Origin: Mycobacterium seoulense
Lineage (GTDB): Bacteria; Actinomycetota; Actinomycetes; Mycobacteriales; Mycobacteriaceae
Length of the DNA: 64,000 nt
Direction: 5' to 3'
Assembly (NCBI RefSeq): GCF_010731595.1
Contig: NZ_AP022582.1
Coordinates: forward strand, 1,364,001 to 1,428,000
A program made the position numbers and the translations under genes. Under the pieces are notes generated by a model. It saw only the letters and a program-made list of their open reading frames with translations, had not been told where the DNA came from and did not search any database. The stretch's first letter is position 1. Every line of letters begins with the position of its first letter. Below are positions 59,931 to 64,000 of the stretch, in pieces.

Positions 59931-61337
59931 GTGACAACTGCCGTGAAGAGGGTTGGGGAGTCACCGCTTTCCCGCCTGGGGGAACAAGAACTGGAAAAGC
60001 TCGCGAAGGAATTCGACGCGATCCACGACGAGGTGTTCGCCGATCTCGGCGATCGCGACCGCCGTTACATCAAGAACGTGATCTCGGCGCAACGGCAGAT
60101 CGTGGTGGCCGGCCGGGTGCTGTTGCTGGCGTCCCGCTCGAAGACCGCGTGGCTGCTGGGCACCGCCTGCCTTTCCATGGCCAAGATCTTGGAAAACATG
60201 GAGATCGGCCACAACGTGATGCACGGGCAATGGGACTGGATGAACGATCCCGACATCCACTCCTCGGTCTGGGACTGGGACACGGCGTCGACCGCCGAGT
60301 CGTGGAAGCACTCCCACAACTACATCCATCACACCTTCACGAACATCCTCGGCAAGGACAAGGATCTCGGCTACGAGATCATGCGCATCGACCCCAACCA
60401 GAAGTGGGCCCCGCGCTACCTGGGCCAACCGATCTACAACCTGCTACTGACGCTCCTGTTCGAGTGGGGTGTGGCCGTCCACGACATGGACATCGACGCG
60501 ATACGTAAACGCGAGAAGCCGTGGTCGGAGGTGCGCAAGGACCTGCGCGGTATCGGCGTCAAGGCGCGCGCGCAGATCTACAAGGACTACCTCGGCTGGC
60601 CGGCCATCAGCGCCGGCGCCTTCGCGCTCGCCCAGCTGGCCTTGCGCGGCCGGCTCGAGCAGCCGGCCAAGTCCCGGCTGGGCAGGAGGCTGCGCAAGAT
60701 ATCCAGCGGCGGCCGCACCGGCGCCGCGGCGACCCTCCTGGACAAGGTCGCTCCGGGCGTCGAGAGCACCTACCTGCGCACGCTCGCCGCCGACGCGCTG
60801 GCCAACGTCGTCCGCAACGTGTGGGCGCACGCGATTATCTTCTGCGGCCACTTCCCGGATCAGACCTACACGTTCACGCAGGAAGAGGTCGAGAACGAGA
60901 CGCGCGGCGGTTGGTATGTACGCCAATTGCTCGGTGCCGCGAACATCGAGGGCAGCCCGCTGTTCCACATCATCAGCGGCAATCTCGGTTACCAGGTCGA
61001 ACACCACCTCTACCCGGACATGCCGAGCAGTCGATACTCCGAGATCGCGCCGCAGGTCAAAGACATCTGTGAGCGCTACGAACTGCCGTACAACTCCGGG
61101 CGGTTCGGGAAACAGTGGCTGATGGTGCACCGCAGCATCTTCCGCTTGGCCTTTCCCGGGGGAAAGCCGCGGCCGAAGCCCGGTCCCTACCACGGCAACG
61201 TCCATCGTCCCGACCCCGAGCGGCCGAGCGAGGGCACCCGGTTCCGCGACCGCGTCCCGGCCGAGCACCCGGCCGCGGGCCCCGAACACGAGGGCACCGG
61301 CGTCCAGGTGCAACCGCCACCGCGCGGCAAGGACTGA
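59931..61337 (+). CDS. Membrane fatty acyl-CoA desaturase (DesA3-like)
   Basis: The 468-residue protein has the three histidine boxes of membrane di-iron desaturases: H94-x3-H98 (GHNVMHG), H129-x3-HH134 (HNYIHH) and QVEHH near residue 350. Mycobacterial DesA3 makes oleoyl-CoA from stearoyl-CoA. The C-terminal 40 residues are a Pro- and charge-rich extension. GTG 59931 has AAGGAG about eight bases upstream. It is coupled to its reductase and so expected to share the dyad-controlled promoter. Confidence 0.92.
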   Translation: MTTAVKRVGESPLSRLGEQELEKLAKEFDAIHDEVFADLGDRDRRYIKNVISAQRQIVVAGRVLLLASRSKTAWLLGTACLSMAKILENMEIGHNVMHGQWDWMNDPDIHSSVWDWDTASTAESWKHSHNYIHHTFTNILGKDKDLGYEIMRIDPNQKWAPRYLGQPIYNLLLTLLFEWGVAVHDMDIDAIRKREKPWSEVRKDLRGIGVKARAQIYKDYLGWPAISAGAFALAQLALRGRLEQPAKSRLGRRLRKISSGGRTGAAATLLDKVAPGVESTYLRTLAADALANVVRNVWAHAIIFCGHFPDQTYTFTQEEVENETRGGWYVRQLLGAANIEGSPLFHIISGNLGYQVEHHLYPDMPSSRYSEIAPQVKDICERYELPYNSGRFGKQWLMVHRSIFRLAFPGGKPRPKPGPYHGNVHRPDPERPSEGTRFRDRVPAEHPAAGPEHEGTGVQVQPPPRGKD

Positions 61338-61407
61338 CTCGGCACCCGGGGCGCCCCGAGTAGCCTTAATTCGCAAGGGGATTCGGGCTGCTGACTCAGG
61401 GGGCGCA

Positions 61408-62148
61408 ATGGCGGGGATCGACGGGCAGGTGGTGGCCATCACCGGGGCAAGCAGTGGCATCGGGGAGGCGACCGCTCTGCTGCTCGCCGAGCGCGGAGCG
61501 CGGGTGGTGCTGGGCGCCCGGCGGGTCGATCGGCTCGACGACGCCGCGCGACGGATACGCGAGCGCGGCGGGCAAGCCGTCACCTGCGAGACCGATGTCT
61601 CGCGACGTGAACACCTCGTGCGGCTCGTCGCCGCGGCCGCCGGCGAGTTCGGCCGGCTCGACGTTCTGGTGAGCAACGCCGGCATCAGCAAGGTCGGGCC
61701 GATGTCCGATCTCGACGTCGACGGGTGGTCGGCGATGATCGACGTCAACCTGCGGGGCGTGCTGCACGGGATCGCCGCGGCGCTGCCGGTGTTTCGGCGC
61801 CAGCAACGCGGCCACTTCGTCACGACGGTGTCGACCGCGGGGCTCAAGATCGTCCCCACCATGGCGGTGTACGCCGCCACCAAGAACGCCGTTCGCACCG
61901 TGATGGAGGGACTGCGCCAGGAATCCACCGACGGTGTCATCCGGACCACGTCGATCTCACCGGGATTCGTCGACACCCAACTGGACAGCTCCATCGACGA
62001 CCCGGAGGCGCGCGCGCAGATCCGGCGCAACATGACCGAGTTCGGCCTGCCGCCGGCCGCGGTGGCGCGGGCCATCGCCTTCGCCGTCGAACAGCCGCCC
62101 GACGTCGAGATCGGCGACATCACCATCCGGCCGACGGTCCAGGGCTAG
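61408..62148 (+). CDS. Short-chain dehydrogenase/reductase
   Basis: The 246-residue SDR has TGASSGIGEATALLLAERG, ARRVDRL favouring NADP, SNAGISKVG and the catalytic YAATKNAVRT. It is similar to serine 3-dehydrogenase/YdfG-type oxidoreductases. A GGGGGCG ribosome site precedes ATG 61408. It lies 70 bases after the desaturase; a lipid-derived aldehyde, alcohol or ketone substrate is possible but not shown. Confidence 0.87.
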   Translation: MAGIDGQVVAITGASSGIGEATALLLAERGARVVLGARRVDRLDDAARRIRERGGQAVTCETDVSRREHLVRLVAAAAGEFGRLDVLVSNAGISKVGPMSDLDVDGWSAMIDVNLRGVLHGIAAALPVFRRQQRGHFVTTVSTAGLKIVPTMAVYAATKNAVRTVMEGLRQESTDGVIRTTSISPGFVDTQLDSSIDDPEARAQIRRNMTEFGLPPAAVARAIAFAVEQPPDVEIGDITIRPTVQG

Positions 62149-62202
62149 CACCGAGTCGCGTGGTCTGAACCATTTTCGTCGACCGCTCGTGGATGATCAT
62201 CG

Positions 62203-63570
62203 ATGATGCACGGCATCCGCAGATCCGATATCGAAGACACCGAGCCGACGGGTGATTCCGGCGGGTACGGGTTTCCGGCGCGGGTGTGGCGCGTGCTGGA
62301 CGAGCACCCGCCGCCGGGCGTCGCGCGGGCGCAACGGTGGCGCAGCCCGCTGCGGGGACCGTGGCTGACCTCCGTGTTCGGCTCGGTGCTGCTCGTGACC
62401 CTGCCGATCGTCGTCGTCACGGGCCTGCTGTCCTACATCGCCTACGGGCCGAGGTTCGGGCAGGCCATCCCGGGCGACGTCGGCTGGCTGAAGCTGCCGA
62501 CGTTCGATTGGCCCACCAACCCGTCATGGCTCTACCGGTTGACCCAGGGACTGCACGTCGGGCTGGGGCTGGTGCTGATCCCGGTGGTGCTGGCCAAACT
62601 GTGGTCGGTGATCCCCAGGCTGTTCGCGTGGCCGCCCGCGCGATCGATTGCCCAACTGCTGGAACGGGTTTCGCTGCTGATGCTGGTCGGTGGCGTACTC
62701 TTCGAAATCGTCACGGGCGTGCTGAACATCCAGTACGACTACGTCTTCGGCTTCAGCTTCTACACCGCGCATTACTTCGGCGCGTGGGTGTTCATCGCGG
62801 GGTTCGTCGTGCATATCGCGATCAAGATCCCGGCCATGTGGTCGGGCCTGCGCTCGATCTCACCGCGCGACGTCCTGCGCACCGGGCGCGCCGCGACCGC
62901 AGCCCAGGCGTGGGAACCGGACGGACTGGTCGCCGCGGACCCGGCCCCGCCCACGATGAGCCGCCGAGGCGCCCTGGCGCTCGTGGGTGGCGGTGCGCTG
63001 TTCATGGCGGTCATCACCGCGGGCCAGACCCTGGGCGGCTTCGCGCGGCCGGCCGCGCTGCTGCTGCCGCGTGGCCGCACCCGCGGGGACGGGCCCAACG
63101 ACTTCGAGATCAACCGGACCGCCGCGGTGGCCGGCATCTCCGCCGGGGACACCGGCGAACGCTGGCGGCTCACGTTGAGCGGCGGACCCCGCGCCGTCGC
63201 ACTGGACCGCGCCGCGCTCTCGGCCATGCCACAGCACACCGCCGTGCTGCCGATCGCCTGCGTGGAAGGCTGGTCCACCACCCAAACCTGGACGGGGGTG
63301 CGGCTGGCGGACTTGGCCCGGCTGGCCGGCGTTCCCACACCGGACTCGGCGCGCGTCTCCTCGCTGGAGCGCTCGGGCGCGTTCGGCCGCGCGACGTTGC
63401 AGGGGAGCCAGGTGCTGCACCCCGACGCGCTGCTCGCGCTGCGCGTCAACGGAACGGACCTTTCCCCGGACCACGGCTTCCCGGCGCGCATCGTCGTGCC
63501 GGCGCTGCCCGGGGTGCACAACACCAAGTGGGTGGAGTCCATTGCCTTCCACGTGGCCGCAAATGCATAG
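62203..63570 (+). CDS. Cytochrome b561-like membrane domain fused to sulfite-oxidase-type molybdopterin domain
   Basis: The 455-residue protein has four transmembrane helices (about 57-77, 113-135, 158-178, 190-210) with H118, H190 and H204 as possible haem ligands. A fifth, Tat-like segment (SRRGALALVGGGALFMA, 253-269) precedes an extracytoplasmic SUOX-type domain, where C353 in IACVEGWST is the expected molybdenum ligand. It may pass electrons between the quinone pool and an unknown oxidised or reduced substrate, as MsrPQ-like or YedY-like enzymes do. It overlaps the next gene by eight bases. Confidence 0.85.
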   Translation: MMHGIRRSDIEDTEPTGDSGGYGFPARVWRVLDEHPPPGVARAQRWRSPLRGPWLTSVFGSVLLVTLPIVVVTGLLSYIAYGPRFGQAIPGDVGWLKLPTFDWPTNPSWLYRLTQGLHVGLGLVLIPVVLAKLWSVIPRLFAWPPARSIAQLLERVSLLMLVGGVLFEIVTGVLNIQYDYVFGFSFYTAHYFGAWVFIAGFVVHIAIKIPAMWSGLRSISPRDVLRTGRAATAAQAWEPDGLVAADPAPPTMSRRGALALVGGGALFMAVITAGQTLGGFARPAALLLPRGRTRGDGPNDFEINRTAAVAGISAGDTGERWRLTLSGGPRAVALDRAALSAMPQHTAVLPIACVEGWSTTQTWTGVRLADLARLAGVPTPDSARVSSLERSGAFGRATLQGSQVLHPDALLALRVNGTDLSPDHGFPARIVVPALPGVHNTKWVESIAFHVAANA

Positions 63571-64000
63571 CGCGCGAGAGGCTTTCGTAAAAGTCTACGG
63601 GTCCCGTCCACTGCATCTGCTCACCCTGATCGCCGGGTTCGCGCTCCTGGGCTACGTGGTGGCCACCATCGGACCGGCCACGCTCTGGAATTCACACGTG
63701 TGGTGGCAGTCGATCATCGTGTGGTTCGCCGCGGCCATCGTCGCCCACGACCTGGTGTTGTTCCCGGTCTATGCGCTACTGGACGGGCTGCTGTCGCGCA
63801 GCGTTGTTCGGCGCGCGCCGCCACGCGTGCCGGTGATCAATCACATCCGGGTGCCCGCCCTGGGCGCGGGCCTGACGCTGCTGGTGTTCCTTCCCGGCAT
63901 CGTCAAGCAGGGCACCCCCACGTACTCGGCCGCGACCGGCCAGACCCAGGACCCCTTCCTGGGGCGCTGGCTGCTGCTGACCGCGGCGCTGTTCGCGGTC
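63563..64000 (+). CDS. Integral membrane protein (3' end beyond window)
   Basis: Starts at ATG 63563 (MHSAREAFVKVYGSRPLHLL) inside the preceding gene's 3' end. At least 145 residues are in the window, with hydrophobic segments near residues 19-38, 46-68 and 93-111 and another beginning at the edge. There is a conserved-looking HDLVLFPVYALLD segment. No family is recognised. Coupling to the molybdopterin-cytochrome b fusion suggests a partner or anchor. Confidence 0.75.
   Translation, partial: MHSAREAFVKVYGSRPLHLLTLIAGFALLGYVVATIGPATLWNSHVWWQSIIVWFAAAIVAHDLVLFPVYALLDGLLSRSVVRRAPPRVPVINHIRVPALGAGLTLLVFLPGIVKQGTPTYSAATGQTQDPFLGRWLLLTAALFAV

Noticed and set aside
1..64000. tRNA genes, CRISPR arrays, insertion sequences, integrase and att repeats
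   Set aside because: Reading the intergenic regions showed no cloverleaf-like sequence, no spaced identical repeats and no transposase or integrase motif in any frame.

Overview
The window is high-GC (about two-thirds G+C by eye) actinobacterial chromosome and almost certainly comes from a Mycobacterium. The evidence is a Rv1747-type FHA-ABC transporter, a DesA3-type desaturase with its dedicated reductase, a wax ester/TAG synthase, CtpH/CtpI-class giant P-type ATPase, F420-dependent enzymes, many FadE/FadD/Lip paralogues, and frequent GTG starts with ATGA overlaps. The species cannot be fixed; a nontuberculous species is my guess. About 58 protein genes were found. No tRNA, rRNA, CRISPR array, insertion sequence or phage gene was seen.

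Layout. 1-5.6 kb: an APC permease divergent from an ArsR-arsenate reductase fusion with an operator-like palindrome between them, then a multicopper oxidase, an NAD(P)/FAD oxidoreductase and a membrane protein. 5.6-10.6 kb: an F420 LLM enzyme, a PadR regulator, a KstD-like dehydrogenase divergent from a KshA-like Rieske oxygenase, and a small CxxC protein. 10.6-20.9 kb: a minus-strand run (FadD, two FadE, SnoaL-like protein, SDR, esterase, oxygenase-like protein) divergent from a Baeyer-Villiger monooxygenase (BVMO) and an SDR. 20.9-26.8 kb: two alpha-beta-barrel proteins and an IclR regulator with a striking triple half-site operator, then FAD dehydrogenase, HsaC-like and HsaA-like enzymes and a ferredoxin. 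26.9-30 kb: a second BVMO, a mycofactocin-type SDR and a thioesterase. 30-34.5 kb: a 1,495-residue P-type ATPase whose N-terminal half looks like a dead second ATPase copy.

34.8-43.2 kb: SnoaL-like proteins, an HsaD-like hydrolase, a wax synthase, a PPOX enzyme, a molybdopterin oxidoreductase, and a type III PKS with an ICMT-like methyltransferase. 43.2-48.5 kb: an SDR divergent from a Lip esterase, then the FHA-ABC transporter and a 54-residue small protein. 48.7-57.7 kb: an operon resembling the cholesterol igr operon (two ACADs, two MaoC-like proteins, an Ltp2-like thiolase-fold protein, a DUF35 protein) followed by an esterase, a third BVMO and an acyl-CoA ligase. 57.7-64 kb: a DMT-type transporter, the desaturase pair, an SDR, and a cytochrome b/sulfite-oxidase-like fusion with a partial membrane protein.

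Working together: KshA-like, KstD-like, HsaA-, HsaC- and HsaD-like enzymes would make up most of a ring-opening and meta-cleavage route. Three BVMO modules with SDRs, esterases and thioesterases would turn alcohols into ketones, esters and acids. Two FadD/FadE-FadE sets and the igr-like operon would shorten the products. I infer a paralogous catabolic supercluster for a polycyclic or cyclic terpenoid substrate, distinct from the canonical cholesterol regulon. The substrate is unknown and no KstR-type site was seen in the promoters I read.
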